NCBI GenBank assembly: GCA_017411885.1 | Contig: JAFQPF010000239.1 | Location: 1-7,152, forward strand | Reading direction: 5' to 3' | Source of the DNA: Clostridia bacterium | GTDB taxonomy: Bacteria; Bacillota_A; Clostridia; Oscillospirales; CAG-272 | DNA: 7,152 nucleotides | Shown here: positions 1-7,100 of the stretch, piece by piece | Numbering within the stretch: the first letter of the stretch is position 1 | Layout: each line of letters begins with the position of its first letter | Notes under the pieces: generated by a model | Databases searched by the model: none | What the model was told of the DNA's origin: nothing | The model's input: the letters and a program-made list of their open reading frames with translations, nothing else | Program-made: the position numbers and the translations under genes

Positions 1-2
1 TC

Positions 3-3000
3 ACCAAAAAAGGCGTTACATATTCGACCTACGGCAGCGGTGCGAAGCCTAAATTCATAGGCTCTATCGACGCCTCATACCCTTCCGACTGGCTTGAAAC
101 AGGAGTTGAAAACGTTTACGTTTACAAGAGAAACCTCGGCGGAATCGAGGGTGACGTCGGTCAGATCGTATTCGATATGGGCAGAGCATGGGGCATCAAG
201 CTTATGAGCGGTGTTTATATCGGAACAAACTCCAACGGTCTTGAAATGATCCCCACAGAAACTCCCAAGGTAAACGGCCCCGATGGTCTTAAGCACGACC
301 TTGAATTCTGGCACGATGCTGAAACCGGAAAGCTTTACCTTTATTCCAAGGATGAAAACCCCGCAAAGCGATTCTCTTCCATCGAGATCGTTGACAAGGG
401 CAACGGTTTTTCAGGAAGCGGAAACGGCGTAGTTATCGATAACCTTGAGCTCTTCGGCTTCGGAAGCCACGGTATCGGCTACGGCGGTACTGTAACAGAT
501 CTCACAGTTCAGAACTGTGTATTCAGCTTTATCGGCGGTTCCCGTCAGGGTACTGACCCCAACACCACGACACGTTTCGGTAACGCGGTTGAAATATTCG
601 GCGCGTGCGACGGCTTTATTATCAGAAACTGCTTTGCACACAACATTTACGACTGCTGCTGGACTATCCAGTTCCAGGGCGACCCCGGCGACAAGGGCAA
701 GTGGTTCAAGAACGTTGAATTCTATAACAACGTAGCCTGCTATTCAAACACAGGTCTTGAGGTATGGATCAACAACAAGGGCCCCAACAAGGAGCTTTCG
801 ATGGGTATCGAAAATATGGATCTCCATCACAACTATACCTTCTACAACGGCTACGGCTGGAGCCAGCAGAGACCTAACAAGGACGGTAACATCTTCTACG
901 GCGACCCGAGCATTACCACGACTCAGTATAAAAACTGCTCGGTACACGACAACGTAGGTATGTTCGCTTCAAAGTGGCTCAACTACGTTCGTTACACAGG
1001 TCTTGAGCATTATAACTTCAACAACAACGTATACTTCCAGCACAATAACAAGCTCTTCGGCGGCGTTGCCTTCAACCCTGCCAAGAGTGAAGGTACGATC
1101 GGTCAGCACAAGTACGATCAGACCACAATGGGTATGCTTCTCTCAACAGGCTTTGAGCCCGGCTCGGTATTCTATTACACCGAACCCGATTACAAGATCC
1201 CCCAGTATGATCCCAAGACTATGAATTTCACCGATATAACAAAGGATCATTGGGCATACTCCTACGTTGAGACTGCGGTTATGAGAGGCTACTTCAACGG
1301 TACGTCGGCAACTACCTTCTCCCCCAACGCTTCTATGACACGCGCTATGCTCGTTACCGTGCTTTCGCGTATCACAGACGAGGAAATAAAGGTTGAAACC
1401 GCACCTTACACAGACGTTAATCAGTCAGCATGGTATGCAAATGCGGTTAACTGGGCTTACAGCGCAGGTCTTATCGCAGACGGCGTTACCAAATTCCGCC
1501 CCGACGATGCGGCTACACGTGAGGAAATGGCAGATATGCTCTACCGCTTTACTCTCGGTCAGTACAAGGTTCAGGCTATAACCGATCCGGTCCTTGATTT
1601 CTCGGATGCCGCTTCTGTTACAAAGGATTATGCGGCAGGTATATCCTTCGCAACCGAAAACGGTATTATCTCGGGCTACACAGACGGCTCCGTAAAGCCG
1701 AAGAATACAGCAACAAGAGCCGAGGTCGCTACGATGATCAAGAGATTCGTAGACCTTTACAAAGCTCTTAAGACAGACTTCAGCACCATTTCCCAGAAGA
1801 CCGATTTCATCGTATTTAACGGAAACGATCTTTCGTCAGTTACAGCAACCTCTCCCGGTGACAAGCGTATGATGAATACCGACACCGCTTTCCCGACCTT
1901 AAGACTTATCCCCCAGCACCCCTCGACATCGGCACTTTATCCCAGACTTATGATGTTCGAGCGTCTTGCAAAGGTAAGCTTTGCGGATTATCCCTATATC
2001 AAGATCCGTCTTAAGGCTACAACAGAAGCAGACCGATTCAGCGTTACACTCAGCAAGAACGGCGAAGAGGGCGTAGCTACCGCAGAAATGACACCTAATG
2101 ACTGGAGCAACGGAATCGTTTGCGTATACGATATGATCCGCCCCGGCAAGACTTATGACGGTCAGCTTAACGGTATACTTTATATCTCACCCTGGTCAGA
2201 GGGCCCCAAGCCTACCTACAACGTAGATACGACAGATATCGAATACATCGGCTTCTTCCCCACCTACGCGGCGGCAGAAGCTTATAAGAGTGAACTTGAA
2301 GAAAGCGCCGTTATGGTAAAATTCGTATCCGACGGCAAGGTGATCTCCGAATATGCCGCAAAGAAGGGCGATACTCTCAAATACCCCGAAAGCGCGCCTG
2401 TTAAGGCTGCAAGCGCATTCAAGGGCTGGGACGTAGCACAGGGTACTGTTATAAACGATAATATCACAATCAACGCGATATTTGAAAAGACTCCCGGTAT
2501 GCCTCACGCTTCCTTTGATGCAAGCAAGATCACAACCAAGATAAGCACTCACTTCAGCGAAAGCCAGCTTGAAGAAAACGGCAAGAAGTACCATCACTTT
2601 GAAATAAAGGAAAACGGTGCTTCGGCTGACGGAGTACGCATTACCACGATTTTTGCAAACGAAGCCTTCGACGTGAAGACCGCACACTTCGCAAAGATCG
2701 CACTCAGAACTAACATCGCTTCCTCAGATTCGATCGACCTTAACGTATACCCCACTGCAAATCAGCGTATATGGGGTCCCAAGCCCAAGTATCCCGCCAA
2801 GGGCAACTGGGTTGAAATGATATTCGATCTTTCCACAGCAAAGTTTATCGGCGGCGAGGGAGTTTCACAGGGACTTACCGCTGCAGAATATTTCGAAACC
2901 TACTTTGACACGGGAATTTACTCCTTTATGTTCAAGCCTTATCACCAGAACGGACTTGAAATGAAGGCAGGCGAATACCTTGATATTATGGGCGTTGCAT

Positions 3001-3047
3001 TCTTTGAAAGTGTTGCCGACGCAAATATGTTCTCGTTTATCAAGTAA
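3..3047 (+). CDS. SLH-domain beta-helix surface protein, 5' partial
   Basis: This is a cell-surface protein, 1014 residues visible, running in from the left edge. The frame is open from base 3, and the ATG at 177 is internal, because residues before it (GVTYSTYGSGAKPK) align with the paralogue at 4131. By that alignment about 300 N-terminal residues, including the signal peptide, lie outside. Domains: residues 1-400, right-handed parallel beta-helix of the pectate-lyase-like fold, with repeated N-C/N-N turns such as VQNCVF and IIRNCF; SLH repeats at about 408-463, 467-522 and 531-587, with TRAM, TREE and TRAE at the usual TRAE position; a sandwich-like module at 602-768 ending DIEYIGFF; an InlB/Flg_new-like repeat at 769-829 (KGW, AIFEK); and a second sandwich-like module at 831-1014. 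SLH repeats bind pyruvylated wall polymers, so the protein is probably wall-anchored. Function is inferred as polysaccharide binding or cleavage; no catalytic residues were identified. Lys and Gln codons are mostly AAG and CAG, suggesting high expression. Confidence 0.9.
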   Translation, partial: TKKGVTYSTYGSGAKPKFIGSIDASYPSDWLETGVENVYVYKRNLGGIEGDVGQIVFDMGRAWGIKLMSGVYIGTNSNGLEMIPTETPKVNGPDGLKHDLEFWHDAETGKLYLYSKDENPAKRFSSIEIVDKGNGFSGSGNGVVIDNLELFGFGSHGIGYGGTVTDLTVQNCVFSFIGGSRQGTDPNTTTRFGNAVEIFGACDGFIIRNCFAHNIYDCCWTIQFQGDPGDKGKWFKNVEFYNNVACYSNTGLEVWINNKGPNKELSMGIENMDLHHNYTFYNGYGWSQQRPNKDGNIFYGDPSITTTQYKNCSVHDNVGMFASKWLNYVRYTGLEHYNFNNNVYFQHNNKLFGGVAFNPAKSEGTIGQHKYDQTTMGMLLSTGFEPGSVFYYTEPDYKIPQYDPKTMNFTDITKDHWAYSYVETAVMRGYFNGTSATTFSPNASMTRAMLVTVLSRITDEEIKVETAPYTDVNQSAWYANAVNWAYSAGLIADGVTKFRPDDAATREEMADMLYRFTLGQYKVQAITDPVLDFSDAASVTKDYAAGISFATENGIISGYTDGSVKPKNTATRAEVATMIKRFVDLYKALKTDFSTISQKTDFIVFNGNDLSSVTATSPGDKRMMNTDTAFPTLRLIPQHPSTSALYPRLMMFERLAKVSFADYPYIKIRLKATTEADRFSVTLSKNGEEGVATAEMTPNDWSNGIVCVYDMIRPGKTYDGQLNGILYISPWSEGPKPTYNVDTTDIEYIGFFPTYAAAEAYKSELEESAVMVKFVSDGKVISEYAAKKGDTLKYPESAPVKAASAFKGWDVAQGTVINDNITINAIFEKTPGMPHASFDASKITTKISTHFSESQLEENGKKYHHFEIKENGASADGVRITTIFANEAFDVKTAHFAKIALRTNIASSDSIDLNVYPTANQRIWGPKPKYPAKGNWVEMIFDLSTAKFIGGEGVSQGLTAAEYFETYFDTGIYSFMFKPYHQNGLEMKAGEYLDIMGVAFFESVADANMFSFIK

Positions 3048-3071
3048 GATTTACAAATACTAATCAAATTA

Positions 3072-3117
3072 CAAAGAGCCGCATTTCGGATAATCCGAAA
3101 TGCGGCTCTTTGGTTAT
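3072..3117. terminator. Bidirectional intrinsic terminator
   Basis: A perfect 19-bp inverted repeat (arms 3072-3090 and 3094-3112) closes on a 3-base TAA loop. The stem holds GAGCCGC, and its base is A-rich on one strand and T-rich on the other. On the plus strand the right arm ends in CTCTTTGGTTATT; on the minus strand it ends in CTCTTTGTAATTT. It starts 24 bases after the stop at 3047 and ends 8 bases before the regulator's stop at 3120, so it can end both convergent transcripts. Confidence 0.9.
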
Positions 3118-3119
3118 TC

Positions 3120-3965
3120 TCATATGCTTTTTCTGTTAGCCTTCCTGTATTCGCGCGGCGAACACCCCATCTTTTTACTGAATATGCGGCTGAAATAAAG
3201 CGCATCGGGATATCCGCATATCCGCGCCACCTCGCTGATTGCAACATCGGTCATTGAAAGAAACTCACAGGCACGGCTTATACGCAAGCGTGTGATATAC
3301 TCACCGGGGGAAAAACCGTATGTTTCACCAAAAATTTTACGGTATCTGCTTTCGCTCATATGCTCAAGAGCTGCAAGCTCTCCAACACGAAGATTCCCCG
3401 CGAAATGCTGGTGTATTATTGCTATCGAAATATCAAGCTCGTTAGCTTTTGAATCCGATTCGTAATTGCTTGAATAGTATTTTATCGCCCTTGCAAGCAT
3501 GATCAGTACGCTGCTTGTCATCGCCGCGCACGCTTCTTCAAACAGGTTTCTTTTATATTTAAGCTCATTTATAAGCTTTGAAAACTCCTTATCTATCTCA
3601 CCAAGAACCTGCCTTGGAATCGTATATACAGTATCTGCGCATATTCCGCACAGATTTAACAGCTCGTTTACCCTGTAGCCTGTAAAATGAAGACAGTAAT
3701 AGCGTGCAGGACCGTCGAGTGCCTCATATCTGTATCGCTTATGCGGAGATCGTATTATAAACTGAGCTTCCCCGATAGTAACATCTCCATCACACAGGAG
3801 CTTTCCCTTGCTCACGATCTGAAGATACCAGTCATTGCGTGTATCGTCGGTAGATAATGCTGTCGGAAAATTGTACACTCCGACACAGTTTACAAGAAGC
3901 GGAATACCGTCTTCAGAGACGTTTGTATCCGTAATATATGAACGGTAATATGCCTCAAAGTTCAT
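3120..3965 (-). CDS. AraC-family transcriptional regulator
   Basis: This encodes a 281-residue cytoplasmic DNA-binding regulator of normal length for the AraC/XylS family. Residues about 40-100 look like the N-terminal cupin-type sensing domain (DWYLQIVSKGKLLCDG, then RYYCLHFTGY). Residues 178-275 form the C-terminal double helix-turn-helix domain: first helix pair LRVGELAALEHMSESRYRKIF (192-212), second around VAISEVARICGYPDALYFSR (241-260), followed by the family signature F-S-K-K-x-G-C-S-P-R-E-Y-R. The ATG at 3965 is supported by GGAGGGG at 3971-3977, five bases upstream. The gene is divergent from the SLH gene at 4131 and convergent with the one ending at 3047. Family members with this architecture usually sense sugars and activate carbohydrate-use genes. 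Control of the divergent SLH gene is therefore the natural inference, but the ligand and targets are unknown. Confidence 0.93.
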   Translation of the reverse strand: MNFEAYYRSYITDTNVSEDGIPLLVNCVGVYNFPTALSTDDTRNDWYLQIVSKGKLLCDGDVTIGEAQFIIRSPHKRYRYEALDGPARYYCLHFTGYRVNELLNLCGICADTVYTIPRQVLGEIDKEFSKLINELKYKRNLFEEACAAMTSSVLIMLARAIKYYSSNYESDSKANELDISIAIIHQHFAGNLRVGELAALEHMSESRYRKIFGETYGFSPGEYITRLRISRACEFLSMTDVAISEVARICGYPDALYFSRIFSKKMGCSPREYRKANRKSI

Positions 3966-3970
3966 TTAAG

Positions 3971-3977
3971 CCCCTCC
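3971..3977 (-). promoter_or_regulatory. Ribosome binding site of the AraC regulator
   Basis: Read on the minus strand the bases are GGAGGGG, followed by CTTAA and then ATG at 3965. The match to the anti-Shine-Dalgarno sequence and the 5-base spacing fix the start of the regulator. Confidence 0.85.
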
Positions 3978-4008
3978 GTTTTGTCGATTTGTCCATAAAT
4001 CCAAGCAA

Positions 4009-4014
4009 ATTATA
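4009..4014 (-). promoter_or_regulatory. Probable -10 box for the AraC regulator
   Basis: On the minus strand this is an exact TATAAT, about 43 bases upstream of the regulator start. No good -35 hexamer is visible 16-18 bases further upstream (the bases there read ATATTA or close variants), so the promoter may be weak or need an activator. It lies just outside the -35 box of the divergent promoter. Confidence 0.5.
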
Positions 4015-4016
4015 TA

Positions 4017-4045
4017 TTGCTAATTTTCCTTTAATATTGTATACT
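4017..4045 (+). promoter_or_regulatory. Probable sigma-A promoter of the second SLH gene
   Basis: TTGCTA (4017-4022) and TATACT (4040-4045) are separated by exactly 17 bases and lie in AT-rich DNA. Transcription would start near 4052 and give a leader of about 79 bases before the ATG at 4131. The region is shared with the divergent regulator promoter, so one bound protein could affect both. Confidence 0.6.
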
Positions 4046-4055
4046 GAAATCAGTA
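4042..4055. promoter_or_regulatory. Palindrome over the -10/start region, candidate operator
   Basis: TACTGA-AA-TCAGTA is a perfect inverted repeat with 6-base arms and a 2-base centre. It overlaps the last bases of the predicted -10 box and the predicted transcription start, a classic repressor-operator position. AraC proteins more often bind direct repeats, so the cognate protein could be another regulator. It may also be chance in AT-rich DNA. Confidence 0.35.
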
Positions 4056-4063
4056 AAAAAGCA

Positions 4064-4094
4064 AGACTTTTTTATGTTAATTTACGAAAAGTCT
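4064..4094 (+). promoter_or_regulatory. Inverted repeat in the mRNA leader
   Basis: AGACTTTT (4064-4071) and AAAAGTCT (4087-4094) are perfect 8-base arms around a 15-base spacer, inside the predicted leader of the second SLH gene. It could be a weak leader hairpin or a protein-binding site. The arms are AT-rich and no known riboswitch pattern is recognisable. Confidence 0.3.
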
Positions 4095-4117
4095 ATGTTC
4101 ACTCAACAGAAAGGAAA

Positions 4118-4121
4118 AGGA
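4118..4121 (+). promoter_or_regulatory. Ribosome binding site deciding the start at 4131
   Basis: AGGA sits in a purine-rich run (AGAAAGGAAAAGGAAG, 4108-4123) and ends 9 bases before the ATG at 4131. This favours that ATG over the in-frame ATG at 4074, which has no such site and would place charged residues ahead of the signal peptide. Confidence 0.75.
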
Positions 4122-4130
4122 AGTAAGAAA

Positions 4131-7100
4131 ATGACAACTAAAACCATTTCATTATTTCTCGTTATAATTATGATTGCCTTGAGCATACCGTTTACTCCGC
4201 TTTCAGCGGATGCAAGCACACATAGGATAATCAGCGCAAACGATCTTTACTATGCATACGGTGCGGGAACAGATCTTGCCTGTGAGCTTATTGAAGCAGA
4301 CGGCGGATATGTGCATTGTGTTGCATCACCCGGCTCATACGGTGATAATCAGCTCAAATACACATTTTCCCACCCGGAGCTTGTTCTTTACGAGCTGCCA
4401 TACGTTGTAGTTGAATACAGAACCGATTCTCAAAACAAATTCGTAGATCTTCTCCACGGATCAAACTGGCTCAACACCGGCATCAGTCACATAACCGACG
4501 GAGCCTGGCACAAGCTGTATTTTAACGTAAACGATATCAAGGACAATCCAAGCGGCACTCTTGCTGCGCCCGGTGTTAAAGGAACAAGCATCGTCTTAAA
4601 GCCATGGAAATCCCATAGCAAGGTGCTTGGAAGCCGTCAGTACTACGATATAAGATACGTCGGCTTTTTCAAGAATCAGAAGGACGCAGAAGCTTTCGTA
4701 TATGAGTCAAAAACTCACAAAAATGAAATCGAGCTCAAAGCACTCGAAAACGTACCCTTCTACGATGCGGACGCAAACAAGATAAACGAATATCTTGAAA
4801 AAGCAAACGCGCAAAAGCAAGCGATCATTAACTCTCCCACCGACGTAAGCTTTTCGGGAACAGCCTATTACGTTTCCGCAAAGGGCGATGACAGCAACGA
4901 CGGACTTACTCCGGCAACCGCATTCAAAACGGTGGCAAAGGTTTCGGGCGCGCGCTTTCTTAAGCCCGGAGACGCCGTGCTGTTTGAACGCACAAGCGTT
5001 TTCAGATGCACAGACACGCTTAATACCGTCGAGGGTGTTACATATTCGGCATACGGAAGCGGAGCAAAGCCAAAGCTTATCGGTGCTATAGATGCTTCGT
5101 TTGAATCTATGTGGAAAGAAACAGACATAAAGAACGTGTACGTCTTTTCGCAGATCATAGACGATATCCCCGGTGATCTTCACAATGACGTCGGACAGAT
5201 AATTTTTGACGGCGGCAAGGCTTGGGGAATCAAGCTTCAGAACGGCCATTGGATAGGTACAAACTCAAACGGACTTGAAATGATCGCTACGGGAACACCG
5301 TCGGTCAAGGGACCCGAGGGCGTGCGCCACGATCTTGAATATTGGTACGACCACGAGAGCGGAAAACTTTACCTTTACAGCAAGGACGGTAATCCTGCAA
5401 AACGTTTTACAACGGTGGACATTTGCACCAATATTACCGCTATCCGTTTCACAAGCAACAATGTCATAGATAATCTTGATATATACGGCTACGGCAGACA
5501 CGGTTTAGCAGGTGGCGGTGAAAATATCACTGTGCAAAACTGTACACTTTCCTTTATCGGCGGCGGTATCCATTGGCAGGGCTCTCCCACAAGACTTGGA
5601 AACGCGGTGCAGATCTACGGCACGCTTGCCAAAAACTTCACCATAAAAAATTGCTACGCTTCACAGATATACGACTGCGGCTTTACCGTACAGTATCAGG
5701 ACAATTCAAAGGGGCAGGACGTTATATTTGAAAACATTGAAATGTGCGGTAATATCACCGAATACGCAAACACAGGACTTGAGGTATGGCTTGTAAATCA
5801 CAAGAAATACAACAATCCCGCAACCTTTGCAATAAAGAATATGCGGCTGCACCACAATTATACTCTTTTTTCAGGCTACGGCTGGAGCCAGCAGCGTACA
5901 AACAAGGATTCAAACCTGTTTTACGGCGATCCTAACGAAACAAATACCCTTTACGAAAATTGCTCGGTAGACAACAACGTAGGTATGTTCTCTTCCAAGT
6001 GGCTTAATTATCTCCGCTATCCCGGTACCGGAAATTACAATTTCAACAGCAATATCTATTTCCAGCACGAAAACAAGCTTTACGGAGGAGTTACCTCCAA
6101 TCCCGAGCTTGGCTTAGGTCTTGTCGGTGAATATCCGTACACAAAGGACACTCTTTCAAGGCTTCTTGCAACGGGCATCGAGCCAAATTCGGTATTTTAC
6201 AGCGTGAAAGCCGACTACAAGGTTCCCGCATACTCTGTCAAGAACATCTCGTTTTCCGATATTTCAAGCGAGCATTGGGCATACGGCGCGGTCAGAGCAT
6301 CGGTTATGCGCGGTCTGTTCAACGGTGTAAGTGCCACGGAATTTGCGCCAAACGCATCTATGACGCGTGCAATGGCTGCAACCGTTCTTGCCCGCCTTGC
6401 AAACGATGACCGTCAAACAGAAAAAGCAGCCTTTGCCGATGCAAATGAAAAGGCATGGTATTCAAATGCGCTTAATTTTGCATACACCTACGAGCTCGTT
6501 GACAAAAACAAGCCGATGTTCAGACCCGACGATGCTATCACGCGCGAAGAGCTCGCAGATATGCTCTACCGATTTGCTTATTCAAGCTACAAATGCGAGA
6601 TGATAAAGGATCCCGCACTTACCTTCTCCGATGCCGACAAGGTGTCACCCGAATATGCATCGGGTATCGCATTCGCAACAGCAAACGGAATTATAACCGG
6701 ATATGAAGATAAGAGCATAAGACCGAAAAACACCGCAACAAGAGCTGAGGTCGCAACAATGATCGGGCGTTTTCTTAACCTGTACGCTTCGCTTGAAAGC
6801 GATTTCAGCAGACTTGCCGCGCAAAGCGAAAGCCGCGTTTTCGCGGGTGAAGAGCTTAAAAATATATTAAACGTTTCGTCAGGCGACAAGGAGCTCGGTG
6901 CAGGCGAGCTTGCTACTCTTAAAATATCTCCCAAGCCCGCGGGTCAGGGTGATCCTTATCCTCAGATAAGTATACTCGAAAGAGGCCTTGGCGTTGGCTT
7001 TGAAAAGCTTCCGTATATAAAGCTTCGCTTCAAAACCACACCGTCCTCCCTTGTTTTTAAATATTCTGTTATTATCATATGCTTCCTCCTATTGCAATGA
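4131..7100 (+). CDS. SLH-domain beta-helix surface protein, 3' end chimeric
   Basis: This is a paralogue of the gene ending at 3047, read as 989 residues. Residues 1-28 are a signal peptide: a Lys near the start, a hydrophobic run LFLVIIMIALSI, and a likely cleavage site after ADA. Residues about 31-190 form a sandwich-like module ending DIRYVGFF (173-180). A linker follows, then from 246 the beta-helix starts with YYVSAKGDDSNDG, a typical opening of pectate-lyase-like surface proteins, and runs to about 700. SLH repeats are at about 705-760, 766-822 and 828-885 (TRAM, TREE, TRAE). The module from about 903 matches its paralogue through PYIKLRFKTT (to residue 970) and then stops. Residues 971-989 (hydrophobic, IIICFLLL) are antisense to a different gene start, so the true protein should continue roughly 340 residues. 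It is predicted to be exported and wall-anchored, with a likely polysaccharide role but unknown substrate. The ATG at 4131 was chosen from the ribosome site and signal peptide. Confidence 0.88.
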   Translation: MTTKTISLFLVIIMIALSIPFTPLSADASTHRIISANDLYYAYGAGTDLACELIEADGGYVHCVASPGSYGDNQLKYTFSHPELVLYELPYVVVEYRTDSQNKFVDLLHGSNWLNTGISHITDGAWHKLYFNVNDIKDNPSGTLAAPGVKGTSIVLKPWKSHSKVLGSRQYYDIRYVGFFKNQKDAEAFVYESKTHKNEIELKALENVPFYDADANKINEYLEKANAQKQAIINSPTDVSFSGTAYYVSAKGDDSNDGLTPATAFKTVAKVSGARFLKPGDAVLFERTSVFRCTDTLNTVEGVTYSAYGSGAKPKLIGAIDASFESMWKETDIKNVYVFSQIIDDIPGDLHNDVGQIIFDGGKAWGIKLQNGHWIGTNSNGLEMIATGTPSVKGPEGVRHDLEYWYDHESGKLYLYSKDGNPAKRFTTVDICTNITAIRFTSNNVIDNLDIYGYGRHGLAGGGENITVQNCTLSFIGGGIHWQGSPTRLGNAVQIYGTLAKNFTIKNCYASQIYDCGFTVQYQDNSKGQDVIFENIEMCGNITEYANTGLEVWLVNHKKYNNPATFAIKNMRLHHNYTLFSGYGWSQQRTNKDSNLFYGDPNETNTLYENCSVDNNVGMFSSKWLNYLRYPGTGNYNFNSNIYFQHENKLYGGVTSNPELGLGLVGEYPYTKDTLSRLLATGIEPNSVFYSVKADYKVPAYSVKNISFSDISSEHWAYGAVRASVMRGLFNGVSATEFAPNASMTRAMAATVLARLANDDRQTEKAAFADANEKAWYSNALNFAYTYELVDKNKPMFRPDDAITREELADMLYRFAYSSYKCEMIKDPALTFSDADKVSPEYASGIAFATANGIITGYEDKSIRPKNTATRAEVATMIGRFLNLYASLESDFSRLAAQSESRVFAGEELKNILNVSSGDKELGAGELATLKISPKPAGQGDPYPQISILERGLGVGFEKLPYIKLRFKTTPSSLVFKYSVIIICFLLLQ
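7022..7043. other. Junction between the SLH gene and unrelated DNA
   Basis: Left of this zone the plus strand encodes PYIKLRFKTT, matching PYIKIRLKATT of the paralogue near 2022. Right of it the plus strand loses similarity, and the minus strand shows a gene start with ribosome site and an overlapping gene end. In the zone both readings are plausible (plus RFKTT, minus DGVVLKRS), so the exact breakpoint cannot be set and a short shared sequence may lie there. Confidence 0.7.
7022..7078 (-). CDS. Start of a small phage-like protein, broken at junction
   Basis: On the minus strand AGGAGG (7085-7090) stands 6 bases before an ATG at 7078, which opens MIITEYLKTREDGVV. Only about 19 codons belong to this gene; beyond about 7022 the same frame runs into the antisense of the SLH gene and is not meaningful. 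The opening (ITEYLxTRxDGV) resembles short proteins of roughly 60-80 residues often found beside tail genes in Firmicutes prophages. That is recognition from memory, and the function of those proteins is not known. The ATG overlaps the stop of the upstream gene by four bases (ATGA), indicating translational coupling. Confidence 0.5.

Noticed and set aside
177..179. ATG at 177 as the start of the first SLH gene
   Set aside because: The frame is open to the left edge and residues encoded there match the paralogue, so this Met is internal.
2196..2687. A 163-codon minus-strand open frame
   Set aside because: It lies wholly within the first SLH gene, has no domain pattern or ribosome site of note, and its cysteine- and valine-rich composition is typical of antisense reading.
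4074..4130. Upstream ATG at 4074 as start of the second SLH gene
   Set aside because: It has no ribosome binding site, would put a charged 19-residue stretch before the signal peptide, and overlaps the leader inverted repeat; the ATG at 4131 fits better.
4707..5249. A 180-codon minus-strand open frame
   Set aside because: It is antisense to the second SLH gene, where the plus frame encodes recognisable conserved domains; the antisense peptide shows none.
7041..7100. Hydrophobic C-terminal tail as a membrane anchor
   Set aside because: The IIICFLLL run is the reverse complement of another gene's start and ribosome site and lies beyond the point where homology stops.
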